A stretch of 64,000 nt of DNA from Cymodocea nodosa. Its lineage: Eukaryota; Streptophyta; Magnoliopsida; Alismatales; Cymodoceaceae. Both the position numbers and the translations under genes were made by a program. Shown in pieces: positions 1 through 12,299 of the stretch (position 1 is its first letter; each line of letters opens with the position of its first letter). Under the pieces are notes generated by a model. The model did no database searches, was not told where the DNA came from, and saw only the letters and a list, made by a program, of their open reading frames with translations. The stretch lies in assembly GCA_036874045.1 (NCBI GenBank), contig JAZBRI010000011.1:9167501-9231500 (forward strand). The letters are read 5' to 3'.

Positions 1-1016
1 GAAAAAGAAAATTTTTGTTTTTTTTTTATCTAAATTTTAATTATGTGAGAATTACTAAATTATTCAAGGCTCCACATTAAGATAAATAACACATTTCACT
101 TAACATAAGGACTTGATCCTATGGTTCACCTTATTAACCTTAAAGAAATCAGTTTTTATAAACTTCAGTGCTAGAACTTAATATTTTTAGAATAGAAAAA
201 TTCAGACACGTTTAATATGTTCTCTCCAGCTAGTTTGAAATTTCCATGAAGCAACCCCAAGGTATATTTTCCCTTAACCATGTCTGTTATGTAATTAACT
301 AAGAGGAAAAGAAGATCTTTGAGAATTATAAAATTGTCAGTACTACATAGTCATAATCGGAGCTTCTTCTTTTTTTTTTAACCATATTGGTGTTGGTTGC
401 TCTTTACAACAAACATTCCAATTTTATTTTATTTTTTTAAACAATGGCAATCACTTTGACAGTACTAAAAAAAAATGGAAAGTGTAGAAAGTTAAAAACA
501 TTTGGACAAGGTCAGGTTAAATATCTTGAGTGTTATTGCTTCCAACCACTTTTCCTTATTTTTCACCCTCACATATTAAACACTTCTAAATTTTCTAATC
601 ATGAAACATTTAGTCTAGCAAATAGGAATACAATCACTAAATTAATTAAGGTAACTTGGCTATTTTTCGGATTTAGGCCCCCATTCTAAGTGTCATGTGG
701 ATATTATTCTATTTGTGGAGTAGAAACCTTCAGTAATTTTGATGAATTAATCTGTGTTGATTTTAATATAGATGTAAGAAATCATTGTAACTTATAAACT
801 CAGTAGAAAATCATCTCAAGAAGAGTGTTGGTAGAGATGTTTTTGTTTTAAAATTTGAAGAAAAATAATTTGTAAATATTCTCAAGAAATAACTCAAAAT
901 AAGAATTAGACAGAATTAGATTATCAAACTAACTCAATATAATTAAAACAAATAATAGAAAATAACATGGTGAAGTAAATATAAAAGAAATAGAAGATAA
1001 AAGATGGTAGGTAAAG
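1..1016. other. AT-rich stretch, no recognised gene
   Basis: This lies just past the pol stop of Copia-1 (sense is minus). A 3' LTR of Copia-1 was looked for, using the GATCG terminus, a run of G in the sense strand and the CGGATAGTTA motifs of its 5' LTR. None was found. It may be 3' non-coding DNA of the element or older flank. The short frame at 444-689 shows no recognisable domain. Confidence 0.5.
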
Positions 1017-1903
1017 CTAAAAATCATTTAGGCAGCATATTCCTAAATCTCTTCTAAATTTGATAAACTATTTTTCTTCAAAAGGCTTTGTAAAAATATC
1101 TGCCAACTGCTCATGAGTAGAAACAAAATTCAGCCCAATGTTATCCTTCATAACATTATCTCTCAAAAAATGGTGTCTTATCTCAATATGTTTTGGCCGA
1201 GAGTGCAACACAGGGTTCTTTAACAAACTTATTGCACTATTACTCTCACAATTAATAGGTATTTTTCCATATGTAATTCCATAATCTTTCATAGTTTGTT
1301 TCATCCAAAGAATTTGTGCACACATAGGGCAGCAGCAACATATTCAGCTTCAATAGTTGATAGGGCAACACAATTCTGCTTCTTACTGAACCATGAAATT
1401 AATGAACTGCCAAATAGTTGGCAAGTTCCACTAGTACTCTTTCTATCAGATTTGCATCCAGCATAATCAGCATCACTATATCCAATTAGATCCAAACTAC
1501 TATCTTCGAAATACATTAAACCAAAATTAGAAGTTCCTTGTAGGTATTTCATTATCCTTTTAACTGTAGATAGGTGAGATTCTTTTGGTTGAGCTTGAAA
1601 ATGAGCACAAGCACAAACACTGAACATGATATCAGGTCTAGAAGTAGTTAAATAAAGAAGAGAACCTATCATTCCTCTATATTTAGTAATATCAATAGCT
1701 GGTCCAGATTCATCTTTATCCAATTTAATTGATGAACTCATAGGAGTGCTAGAGGACTTGTAATTACTCATTCCAAATTTTTCTAAAAGTTGCTTTGCAT
1801 ATTTTTCTTGATATACAAAAATTCCTTTTTCAATTTGTTTAATCTGCAATCCCAAAAAGAATGTCAACTCACCCATTAAACTCATCTCAAATTGATTTTT
1901 CAT
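1017..1903 (-). pseudogene. Copia-1 pol: RT C-terminus and RNase H
   Basis: Sense-strand translation from 1903 gives the end of the copia RT (MKNQFEMSLMGELTFFLGLQ), then the conserved GSLLYLTTSRPDI and RNase H motifs SDADYAGC, STIEAEY and NSAISL, ending in the usual LADIFTKP and a C-terminal RRDLGICCLNDF. The frame changes at about 1301-1325, inside the ALCAQILWM segment. A premature stop follows KPFEEK, and the natural end is the TAG at 1017-1019. RNase H normally degrades the RNA template during reverse transcription. Identification is secure; function is lost. Confidence 0.9.
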
Positions 1904-1904
1904 C

Positions 1905-2644
1905 TAATCTGCAAATTTATTACTTAAAATCTCATTAGTTACTCCAAAAATGATATCATCCACATAAATCTGAACAACTAACAAACCTAGATGATTTTTC
2001 TTAAAGAATAAGGTATTGTCAACCTTACCAATAGAAAAACTATTATCTAACAGAAAGGATTTCAGCCTATCATACTAAGCTCTCGGAGGTTGTTTCAACC
2101 CATACAAGGCCTTCTTCAATTTGTAAACATGCTCAAGAAAATCAACATCGGCAAAACTAGGTGGTTGCCTAACATAAACTTCTTCTTTAATGAAACCATT
2201 TAAAAATGCACTTTTAACATCCATTTGATATAGTTTAAAATTCATATGAGCAGCAAAAGCTAGAAAAATTCTAATAGATTCTAATCTAGCTACAGGTGCA
2301 AAGGTTTCTTCAAAATCTATTCCCTCCTGTTGGTTATACCCTTGGGCTACTAGTCTAGCCTTATTTCTATTTACTTGTCCTAATTCATCAGATTTATTCT
2401 TAAATATCCATTTAGTGCCAATAATTGAATGATCTAGAGGCTTAGGAACTAAGTTCTAAACTTCATTTCTTCTAAATTGATTAAGTTCTTCCTACATGGT
2501 ACAAATCCAAAATTCATCATTTAATGCCTCATCAATGTTTTTAGGTTCTATTACAGATAGAAATGCATAACACTTGGAAACATTAATCCTAGATCTTGTT
2601 TGCACACCTTTAGAAATATCACCAATAATAAGCTCCTTAGGGTG
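1905..2644 (-). pseudogene. Copia-1 pol: reverse transcriptase domain
   Basis: Reading the minus strand through scattered stops gives the canonical copia RT: the GTKWIFKNK opening, [40 protein letters not shown] and the catalytic QIYVDDIIFG (near 1944-1972). The stops at tryptophan or glutamine codons fit C-to-T changes in old methylated repeats. The domain would copy element RNA into DNA; here it cannot be made as one polypeptide. Confidence 0.88.
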
Positions 2645-3500
2645 TTAAGGCAAAAATTTATGAGTCAAAGGATTATCATTTCTTTCTTGACCCATGGTAC
2701 TAGATTCTCCAATATTTGGTTCATCACATTCATAATCTGAAGTATCAATAATTTCTTTTGAAGTATTACTTGGCTCTTCATCAAAATTTACATGCATAGA
2801 TTCTTCAACAGTCAACGAAATTTTGTTATAAATTCTATATACTTTACTTCTTGAAGAATATCCCAAAAATATACCTTCATTAGATTTTGCTTCAAATTTA
2901 TCTTTATTTTCTTTTGTATTCAGAATAAAACATTTAGATCCAAAAGCTTTAAAATAGTGTACTTTAGGAATTCTTCCCATCCATAGCTCAAAAGGAGTCT
3001 TATTCATGTCTCTTCTTAGGGTTACTCTATTTAAAATATAACATGCGATACTTACTGCCTCAGCCCAAAAATAATAAGCAACCTTGTTTTCATTCAGCAT
3101 AGTTCTAGCCATTTCTTGAAGAGATCTATTCTTTCTCTCTACAACTCCATTCTAAGAAGGAGCTCTAGGAAAGGCAAATCTATGTCCTATTCCTAGATCT
3201 TGGCAAAGTTTTTCCATCTTTTCATTTTTAAATTCCCCTCCATGATCACTCTTAATTTTTTGAACTTTCAATTGCTTTTCATTTTGAATCATATTCAGAA
3301 AAATTTTAAACTCCTCAAATACTTCACACTTATGTCTAAAAAATATTACCCAAGTATTTCTTGAAAAATCATCAACTAGAACAAATACATATCTCTTACC
3401 ACCTAAACTTTTTGTTCTAGTAGGGCCAAATAAATCCATGTGAATTAATTCCAAAATTCTTCTTGATATAATTTGTTTTCCTGATTTAAAAGAACTCTTC
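2645..3500 (-). pseudogene. Copia-1 pol: integrase core and C-terminus
   Basis: Two frames (3454-3152 and 3112-2645) separated by a stop form one integrase. The D,D,E residues are visible in LIHMDLFGP, SDHGGEF and NGVVERKNR. The region then continues into the copia hallmarks MARTMLNE, AEAV, NKTPFELW and KAFGSKCF with GYSSRSKVYR. Integrase joins the element DNA to the chromosome. A stop at 3152-3154 separates the second D from the catalytic E. Confidence 0.9.
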
Positions 3501-4027
3501 TTCTATTTTCCCAATTCACATGCATCACAAATTTTATCCTTTTTAAATTTCAAATTGGGTAAACTATCTACTAGGTTCTTCTTAGCTAACTTATCTAGCT
3601 GCTTCATATGAATATGACCTAGTCTACGATGCCATAACCATGCATTGTCTAAATTATTTGCAATTAAACAGGAATTAGTTGAAGAAACATCATCAAGTAA
3701 ATTTAGAAAGCATACATCATTTCTTCTATGAGTAGTAAATTTAACTTCATTAGAGTTTTCATCAATAACAAGGCATTTCTTAGATTTAAACAAAACCATA
3801 TAACCTTTATCTTCTAATTGAGTAATACTAATTAAATTATGTTCTAAATTTTCAACGAGTAAGACATTTTCTATAACCATTTTATCATTTACATAAACAA
3901 ATCCGATACCAATAATCTTACCTTTCTGATCATTACCAAATCTGACATTTCCCTCATTCATCATCTTCAAGTCTTTTAGGATAGATTTATCTCTAGTCAT
4001 ATGCTTTGAAGCACCACTGTCCATCAC
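3501..4027 (-). pseudogene. Copia-1 pol: protease and GAG-pre-integrase zinc domain
   Basis: The frame starts in the aspartic protease active site (DSGASKHMT). It runs through the typical EHNLISITQLEDKGY motif and the pre-integrase zinc module (HRRLGHIHM ... CDAC), an HHCC arrangement. It ends at a stop before the integrase core. The protease would cut the gag-pol polyprotein. The residues needed are present, but upstream and downstream stops break the polyprotein. Confidence 0.9.
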
Positions 4028-4160
4028 CCATCATGATCTTTTAGTTTTGACCTGCAAAGATAGTCATAATCACATCCTTTAGTACATATATTTTCTTGGG
4101 TCCATTTTTGTCAATGGAAAATATTTGAAATCTATTTTGTTTTGAAATCCATGTGTTATT

Positions 4161-4862
4161 TCAATTAACAGTATTTCTTTTTAACACATAGATAACTTTC
4201 TCTTTATTAATTGTTTTCAAATAGCCATTTCCATAATCCATTTTATAGCTGTTTGAAAAATTAATAGAAGCATATGTTTTTAGTGGTTCATAGTTAAAAC
4301 CTATACTAGTTCTATCACCAAAAACTTTATAACTATTAATAATATTTGTCAGTTTCTTATCTCCTTTAGTAAATGCTCCTAGTTTAAATTTCAATCTAAT
4401 AATTTCTTGTTCTAATTTTTCTATATCATTATTAGAGCTAGAATTTACAACACACAGTTTTTTAAGATTTTCATTCAATTTTTCAGTTTCATCTTGTAGC
4501 CTTTTGTTTTCTAAAAATTTATCATTTAGTTCCTTAATAAATTCTGAATTATATTTTTCAAGTTCAGACATTTTATCATGCATATCAGAACTATCAGCAA
4601 CAAATTTATTTTTCTTTAATGTAGAATTTTCAGTTTTTAATGTAGTAATTTCCTTTTCTAGCTTAGCAACAGTTTTATTACTATTTGATAATTTTCTTTC
4701 TAACATAGAGTTTTCTAAACTAACATTTTTAGTTCTTCCAATAATTCATTATAATCATCTTGATTTATATCAAATACATCAGAATCATTATCAAAAATAA
4801 TTTCCTTAGCTCTATTAGGATCAAAATGTACCTCATTAGTGTTAGCCATAAAGCAGACATTG
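4161..4862 (-). pseudogene. Copia-1 gag C-terminal coiled-coil region
   Basis: The frame 4706-4161 is rich in heptad-like K/E/L/N segments (KLEKEITTLKTENSTLKK, KLNENLKKL), predicting a long coiled coil. Just upstream in sense is CFMANTNEVHFDPN, the linker that usually follows the zinc knuckle in plant copia gag. This region sits between nucleocapsid and protease, as in several plant copia lineages. No enzymatic motif is seen. Confidence 0.75.
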
Positions 4863-4999
4863 GCTAGCTCTTTAAACTCGGACACAATCTATGTACCATC
4901 AATACTGGTACCCTCAGATGCTTCAGATTTTGTAGAATCATTCCAAGTAACTTGGAATGCTTTCTTCTTTCCTTGATTAAATCTTCTCGAATGAAATTT

Positions 5000-5935
5000 C
5001 TATTTTCCATGAGATTTCTTCTTGTCAAAATTCTTTCTTTCATCCTTCTTTGGATATGTGCATTGGCTCTGAAAATGCCCATATCTGTTGCAGTTGAAGC
5101 ATTTTGTAGCAGATTGCTTCCCTTTATCATGACTTTTTCCTTTCTTCCAAAATTTTTTGTATTTTCTGATAATACAGGCCAATTCTTCTGGAAACTCATT
5201 AACAGACTCCTTAGATCGTTGTTGAGCCTTCAGTGCTAGCTCCTTTTTCTTTTCAACTTTTGTTGAGGTTTCTCCTTCCTCTTTTTTCCAATCTTTCAGT
5301 TGAGTCTCATAGGCTAATAGATTTCTAATGAGATCTTCTAGTGTGAAAGTCCTCATACTCTTTGAATCTTGCAAGGAGGTGGCCTTAGCTTTCCAATCTT
5401 TGTTCAAGCTTCTCAAGACTTTGATAACCTATTATTTCATGAGAAATTCTTTCCCAAGATTTTTCAAACCATTTATAATCTCAATGAAACAAGATATGAG
5501 ATTAGTGATACTCTCATTCTCCTTCATTTTGAACATCTCATACTTTCTTAGTAGGATACTGATTTTTGTATCCTTCACTTCATTTGTTCCCTCATAAGTA
5601 ATTTCTAATGCACGCCAAGCTTCATGTGTAGTAGAACAAGCAGAGATCTTGTTATATATATCAGCTATGATTGCACAAGTTAGTGCATTCATTCCTCTTG
5701 CATCCATTTGTATTTTCTTCTCATCTTCATCATACCACATGTCTTTAGGAACATCTAGAAGTTGTATTCCATGAACCACTACTCTCCATACCTTCACATC
5801 CATAGATTTTAAAAAATTAGTCATTTTATTTTTCCAAAAACCATAATTATTTCCATCAAAGAGTGGAGGTCGGTGTACATGCTGACCCACTACCATTGAT
5901 CTCAAATTGATTAAATCTATTATAGAGATAACCAA
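5000..5935 (-). pseudogene. Copia-1 gag: capsid-like (UBN2) domain and zinc knuckle
   Basis: Two collinear frames share one reading frame and are separated by a stop at 5432-5434. The first (5935-5432) has the copia gag pattern PPLFDGNNYGFWKNKM ... HEAWRALE with a YEMFKMKE segment. The second ends in a CCHC knuckle, CFNCNRYGHFQSQC, for RNA packaging. The start is one base from the PBS, so this is the first gene of the element. A frame change follows the knuckle. Confidence 0.88.
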
Positions 5936-5947
5936 GCTCTAATACCA
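5936..5947 (-). other. Copia-1 primer-binding site
   Basis: On the minus strand this reads TGGTATTAGAGC, one base from the plant consensus TGGTATCAGAGC that pairs with the 3' end of initiator methionine tRNA. It begins two bases after the CA end of the LTR at 5950. The single C-to-T difference fits deamination. Confidence 0.85.
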
Positions 5948-5949
5948 CT

Positions 5950-7715
5950 TGAAAGGATCGAATGCCACACTAGAGGGGGGTGAATAGTGTCCTAATAAAA
6001 TTTATTTTGCTTTTAAAAACTTTGGAAGCTGTTGACACTAATGAACCCTGATTAATTGATTTTGGAATTAAACTTGCAGTGCAGAAAGTAAAGAAAAAGA
6101 GATTTATAGTGGTTCCCCAAACTGAGTAGTCCACTCCTCAAGGCCACAACCTCAAGAATTCCACTAAGTGCTTTTAAGGCTAAGCACAAATCTTAAACAA
6201 GTTGCTTTTACAAGCTAAGCAACAACCTCAAGTTACTTTTGCAGGCTAAGCAACAACCTTATAGATGTTTTTAAAGGCTAAACAAAAACCTCACACAAAG
6301 CACCAACTTTGTGTACTCAAGACCCCAATCTTGAGCAAGTGAAGTACCACACTTCACTCTCTTCACCAAGGCCCTGACCTTGTGAAGGTATACTCACAAC
6401 ACCCTTGTGAGTTAAGGTTTTCAAGTAAACGAGAATACAATTTAAAACTAGGAGTCACTGACTCAAAATGAAAATGACACACAACATTAGATCAACTCCA
6501 ATGAAGAGTTGACATAGAAGCTCTAAGGAGATTTCTTGATTGATCTGCAACTGATGATCTTCTGGACTTTGTTGCAGACGAATCTTCAAGGTGTTTGCAA
6601 AATTATTGAACAGACAATTTCTCCTTTCGAGTGTTGAAAAATTTTGTGTGTGTCTCTTACAGTTTTCTGCAAAAATCCTTTTTATTTTTCCTTCGAGATT
6701 TGCATAAGTGGAAAGAATTCTGAAATGGTCAGATGCCTTATGCAGGAATTCATTTCCGGCAACCTTCAATCATAATAAAGTTGAGATCTACAATCAAAAT
6801 ATATCTTGCCACAAAGATTAGTCTATTAATAATAGTTGCAGTTTTTGTAAAAATAAAATCTTCAAAAGCTTTCAGAAAATCGGAGACTTAAACAGATAAC
6901 TTGTCGAAACTCAAAATCATTTCAGATAGATAGAACTAACATACCGAAAGATCACTTAAGTCATGTATTAAAAATGAAACACATGTCTTTCTGAAATCGC
7001 GTTATAAAATATTAAAAAATAAACTATCCAACAGAGAAGGCATGTTTCGGATACTTATAAAAAATAACTCTCCGATCCTTAAGTCATTTCAGATAGTTAC
7101 ACAGGTAACCTTCCGAAAAGTCACTTAAGTCAGAAAATAATAGAAACTCAACCATCCGAAGCTTAAAACAGTTTTTGGATACTTACTGAAGATAACTCTC
7201 CGATTCTTAAGAGTTTTCGGATAGTTACATCGTAACCTTCTGAAAAGTCACTTAAGTCAAGCAATGAGAGACTGACATGTGTCCTTCAGAAGAAAGTAAC
7301 CGAAAATATATTAAAAAAGAGAAATAGCTAACTCTCCGGAATAAAAACCTTAACTATCCAAAACCAAAGGGATTTCAGAGACTTACCATAAAAAAAATCA
7401 TATCTAGACATAAAAAGACTTAACTCACCGAAGATAAATACTTTTCGGATAGTTACTGATATAACCATCCGAAAAGCTAGGAGAGAGAGACATAACCATC
7501 CGATTTGTCCTGTTTTGTTCGGTGACTTATAAAATAACTCTCCGATCAATACACTATAGACAAAATAACCTACCGAAATCTAATTTAAAAGATTTTGAGA
7601 GCAAAGTAGTTAGCCAAAATTCATTTGAGTAAAAAGACATCTAACATATGGCAGAAATAATTAAACCACACATTTTTCATCATCAAAATTAACTGATAAA
7701 ATAAATGAACTAACA
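5950..7715 (-). repeat. Copia-1 5' LTR
   Basis: The sense-strand LTR begins TGTTAGTTCATTT at 7715 and ends GATCCTTTCA at 5950. The terminal region has the characteristic 'TTCACCCCCC TCTAG' stretch. The middle (about 6860-7560) is packed with inverted motifs (CGGATAGTTA against TAACTATCCG) next to CTTAAGTCA and CACATGT, like the LTR of Copia-2. The next right-hand bases (GTCGA) belong to the interrupted T LTR. Confidence 0.85.
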
Positions 7716-9175
7716 GTCGAGACACTGTTTTCATAAAATCATTTTTATTCAAAGTTTCAATTACAATATACAATTCAATTCTCCTCAAAAATTGTAGATG
7801 CAATTATATATCGATACCATGTTTCATCTATACAATTTCATAACTACAAATAGAGAAAACTAATTTGCAGAATTTAAAACATTTCTCCCTATTTGAGATC
7901 TTTCTTCTTCTTCTTCTTCTTTTTCTTCTTCAGCAAGTCTTCAATGACGAATAACTTGTCTTTCTCTGCTTCACCGAATTTGCTTTCTCCTGATACTTCA
8001 GATCTTTAGTGACATAAATTTGACCATTTCTGCTTCACTGAATTTTCTTCCATCTGAGAGCTTTTCCTCGAAAGGTGTTTTTGATCCCTTAAAATATATT
8101 TCGTTTGGTGTGTAGGGATAACTGATCAACGAGAATTCTATGTCTTTTATACTGTATCTTCATTTCATGCATATCCTCCACGTTTAATCACTACTAGTTT
8201 TCCACTTCTTCACGTCTTTTCTTTTTCCTTCATCAAAATACACACATTCTGACCTAGGTTTACACTTCGAATTTTCTTTAATCATCAATCCTTGATCTCT
8301 GAAAAATTTCTTGCAAAATAAACTTTCTCATCAAAAATTTTTCATCAAGTATAATAAGAAGTCATTCCTTTAATGTTAACTAAACGAGTAACACAAGTAG
8401 ATATATAACTTAACATTTCTAACTTAACGAGTTCCTCATGTGCCAACTCACATGTCAAGTACTGTAGCTAACTCAATGAACTAAGTATGTGATGTTACGC
8501 CAACTCAACGAACCAGCTTTGTGGTGTTACGATAACTTAACAAACAACTCCGTTGTGTTATGGATAACTCAACGAACCAATAATAAACAAATATTTTTAT
8601 AATAAGAATTTTACCATGTGTAAAAATAACAACTTAAGTTTATAACACTAACCTAACGCGTTGCCTTAGTATTCAATATAGCAACTCAATGCGTGCAGTT
8701 ATATTAACTTAACGAGTTAAATATGTGCAACTCACATGAAACAATATATCATTCGTAACCTTTAATTTCACCACATGTACAACACTAACTTAACGAGTTC
8801 TCACGTGACCTATTTCTAACCTTTAAGCCTCTAACTTAACGAGTTCTCACGTGACCTCTATACAAATAAAACTTTAACTTAACAAGTTGTCTAAACCTGC
8901 ACTGTTCATGATACAGAAAATATAACTGTAAAACATATCATGCTTTTCAATAAAAATACACATTAACTTAACGTTTAGTTAAATGAGAAATTAATGCAAC
9001 AAAATGACTAGTTATTTAACTCAATATAATTTTAGATCTAATACAGACAAGTATTTATATCAGTAAACTTTTTTTGTATTAATTGATGTTCTTAATTTCC
9101 TTTCACAAGCAATAGTAATTGAGCAAATATGATTACTTTCATTCAACACACATCATCAAAACAAAATACTCAACA
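7716..9175 (-). repeat. T-family LTR (minus), split by Copia-1
   Basis: Reverse-complement match to the complete solo LTR at 55466-57261. It ends at the TG terminus (ACTCAACA on plus) at 9175 and is cut on the left where Copia-1 inserted. It holds a TATA-like box (plus CTTTTATA at 8144-8151), an A/G-rich tract complementary to the TCTTCTTC run near 7900-7940, and ACGAGTT motifs with G-box TCACGTGA copies near 8811 and 8848. Confidence 0.85.
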
Positions 9176-9888
9176 TCATTGATTTCTAAGTTTTCAGATA
9201 TTACATTTTCATTATCATTTTGAATTTCAAATATCTCCTTCTACATTTATGCTTTCACTTACTTCTAAAGTTTCAGAATTTAGTTGCCTATTTAGTTCTT
9301 CTTGAATCACATCATCTAGCATATCTCCTTTATCCTCTAAAAAGTCTATAGTATGTAAGGATATTTCTAACTCCTCAAACGTTTCTGGTTTGAAAATGTT
9401 TAATTGAGTATCCTCATTACCATATACTAACTACATCACTCCAATTTTACAATTTATAACACCCATTGATGCTGCTAAGAATGGTCTTCTCAAAATTAAA
9501 GATGTATCATGATTTTGATGCTTAATTTGTTGGGAATCCAAATCACAATATCAATAGGACATATGAAGTTTTTGATTTTAATTAGGACATCATCTATTTT
9601 TCCTCTAGGGTATCTTATACTTCTATCACCTAATTAAATAACAATCCTAGTAGGGATTAACCCTTCTAATCCTAAGGATGCAAATATATCACTCGGCATA
9701 ACATTTATACTTGCACCTAGGTCTATTAAGATTCTTTCTAAAATGGTATTTCCTATGGTGCATGATAAAACAGGAATTCCAGGATCAGATAACTTTTTAA
9801 GAATTTGTGGCAAAAATAGGGAACTACTTTGCTCAGCTAAAAAGACTTTTCTTAAAACTTTTCGCTCTCTTTTCTTAAGACTTAAGTT
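9176..9888 (-). pseudogene. Athila fragment D: scrambled gag-protease remnant
   Basis: On the minus strand this holds the acidic linker after the protease (about 9226-9445) and the protease region with the L-I-D-L-G-A-like site (about 9445-9840). A roughly 50-bp gag piece sits at the left edge, where pol would be expected. The collinear copy is in element A (35900-36640). The right side jumps straight into the middle of an LTR at about 9889, losing gag, PBS and the LTR end. No open frame of useful length survives. Confidence 0.75.
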
Positions 9889-11543
9889 AACTCCACGAGC
9901 CTATTTTTCCAGTTAAATACTATTAATTACAAAGAAATTCGGCCAACCATTGGGCGGTTCCACAGAATGTAAATAACATCAATTAAGCTCTTTAATGTTA
10001 GTTAATATTAGATTTATCATTAAGCAACACTAACATTTAGATATTTCAAACAGTAACCATTAAAATCTTTAAGTATCTAGAACGAATCAATTTTAGTAAA
10101 CAATAAAACTATTTTCTATTTTCTAAATCAAACAAACATAAAACATTCACAATACTAATAATGATAACATTAATCATGATACAGAACAAATAATACAATA
10201 CTTTAATACTAAATGTAAACATAGATAATTTGTTGTTTTTGGTATTTTTGTTTTGATATGTTCCTGAAGATGAACGAAAGGTGAAATGTAAAAATCTCTA
10301 TCGACAGTAAAAACTTTTGTCATTACATGTGACGTGATTACACCACTGAAAACTTAATCACTTACAATCTTGCCTCCTCTCCCTATAAAATCGTGAATCA
10401 AGAATTTTAAGATGATCTCCCCTTCAGCATACTGGCATCAACTCGAAACCAAGGCTAGAAGCTTTACGATCTCTTAAGATATGAGTCGGTGCTTGTTGAA
10501 AATGGCTTTCCTTCCTACGACACACGATCACTCCTCATAGTGGTTGTCAATCACCGTGTTTGGCTCGGAATCAACTTGACATCTAGAAAGTATCCTCATA
10601 GACCTCTGATGGTTGGTGATTTTGGTGGTGTTGTGGAGCTTCAAGGAACTTTCAACGCTTCCTATAGTTAGCGCAGTTCTCTACCTCTACACACACACAC
10701 TTTCTTCGTCTTTCTCCTCTTCTTTTTATATTTCTTTCAGTAGTAACTGCTTCTGCTTAGATAATCGATTGGATTTCCTTCATTCATATCAACGATGGTA
10801 ATTTCTTCTTCATTCCACGAGTGAATTCCTACGTGATACGTGCAATCATGATTTTCCTTCGAATTTCTTGTTTCTGCAACTGCTACAGTGGCATATTAGA
10901 AAATAAATGGTCCGTAGAGTTAGTGTAACTTAACGAACTTACTTCGTTGATTTAACCATAAAACATGTGCAATAAAGAAATAATGAGTTTAGATGTTTTG
11001 GATAGTTATAACTATAAGTATTCGAAACTTATATGCATTTCGGATAGTTAGCACCTAACCTTCCAAAAGATAACTTAAGTCAAGTTTCCAGAACGCAACA
11101 CGTGTCCTCAATAAGTTTTATGATAAAAAGATATTTTGAATACTTATAAACCTAACTATCTGATGCTCAAACATATTTCAGATAGTTACCAGATAACTTA
11201 CTGAAAATCCACTTAAGTCATGCATTGATGTTTCAACACATGTACTTTAGGAAATAATAAAATATTCTTCAAGCATTTAAAACATAACTGTTCGATACAT
11301 ACAATATAACTTTCCGAAATAACAGAAAATTCGGATACTTAAGAATTTCAAAACTTGTAATTCACTAACAGTTCAGAAATGTACTAAATTAACATTAATT
11401 CCCTAAAATTATGCAGATTCTTTCGTTAAAGCATAAAATAGTATAATTATAACATAATGGCTTAATTCTCTTATGATAAGCTAAATATTATGCAATTAAC
11501 CATTATTTAACCGTTAATATTATACACTTTTTCATTCTAAACA
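9889..11543 (-). repeat. Athila fragment D: truncated 5' LTR
   Basis: Matches the Athila-family LTR from about its GACTTAAGTTAACTCCACG segment to the terminus (plus ...TTCATTCTAAACA at 11543). Shared landmarks with the other copies are the bases around CAACCATTGGGCGGTTCC, the TTTTGTTTTGATATG block, the GGTTGGTGATTTTGGTGG block, and CGGATAGTTA motifs near 11000-11350. Confidence 0.85.
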
Positions 11544-12091
11544 TTCGACTACTGTAAATAGAAAGTACGAGCTGCATTACGATCATCCTAGTCTCCAATC
11601 ACAAACTGAAAACCCAAGTCTAAATATTCAATCCTAATCTCAAATATCAAGTTTGAATATTCAACTACATATCAAATCTAGAAAAATTCTCCAACATCAG
11701 AAGAAGTTCGGAATTCCAAGCAATTTTAGAAAAAGGAGCTGCAAACGTAAGAAGTTTGGAAATTCAACAATTGGAGAATAAGAGATACAGAAGTTGAGCA
11801 AAAGAAGGAAAATGAGCTACGTGCATAAAGATCAGGTTTTATACAATTCAAATTTAGTTTAGAACAAGAACTTCATTTTCTATTTGAATTGTATATCAGA
11901 CTTTATTGTATCAAAATTGACAAGAAGGGAATTGAGCTGAAAAGAAATTGTAATTCTTTCTTTAAAATTTATAAAGAATAGAATTTTATTTACAAGGGAT
12001 TTGTGCTCTTGTTTTATCTGTTGGTAATATTAATTACTAAAGACACAATTCACCCCCCTCTTGTGATACAACGATCTTACATAAAGCTCAA
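11544..12091 (+). repeat. Probable LTR end of another copia-like family
   Basis: No gene is seen. The stretch ends with CAATTCACCCCCCTCTTG and CGATCTTACA, the terminal signature of copia-type LTRs here, so it is probably the 3' part of an LTR in plus orientation. No full-length relative is in the window. Confidence 0.45.
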
Positions 12092-12299
12092 GCTATGTCT
12101 TGGGGGTGGACTAGCTGTTAGTGGTGAATCACCTAAAAATTACTTGTGTGATTTTATTTCCTACTTTCATTCTGTCCTAGTTAATTTATTATTTCATATA
12201 TTGCTTATACGTTCACTAAGATTAAGTTATTTTAAATTAGACATAAAAATACATACACTCACCATTCACCCCCCCTCTAGTAAGTCCATACAATCTTAA
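12092..12299 (+). repeat. Copia-2-type LTR 3' end fragment
   Basis: Parallels the last 200 bp of the Copia-2 LTR (19085-19285): a GGTGGACTAGC segment, GTGAATCACCTAAAAATT, then CATTCACCCCCCCTCTAG and an end like CAATCTTAA. It is truncated on the left. Confidence 0.65.

Larger units (their letters stand above)
1017..7715 (-). mobile_element. Copia-1: Ty1/copia LTR retrotransposon, 3' LTR not in window
   Basis: Minus-strand element with, in sense order, a complete 5' LTR (7715 to 5950, TG...CA, about 1.77 kb), an initiator-methionine-type PBS, gag, protease, integrase, RT and RNase H. Integrase before RT is the copia order. The coding region has several in-frame stops and at least two frame changes, so it is dead. 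It interrupts a T-family LTR that resumes at 7716. Its 3' LTR would lie left of the window or has been lost. LTR length and sequence style match Copia-2 at 13941-19285, so the two are related. Confidence 0.9.

Noticed and set aside
1-1016. 3' LTR of Copia-1
   Set aside because: No match to its 5' LTR (5950-7715) could be seen, and no polypurine tract next to a TG terminus.
12003-12299. 98-codon plus-strand frame
   Set aside because: It spans the ends of two different LTR fragments and contains their non-coding terminal signatures.
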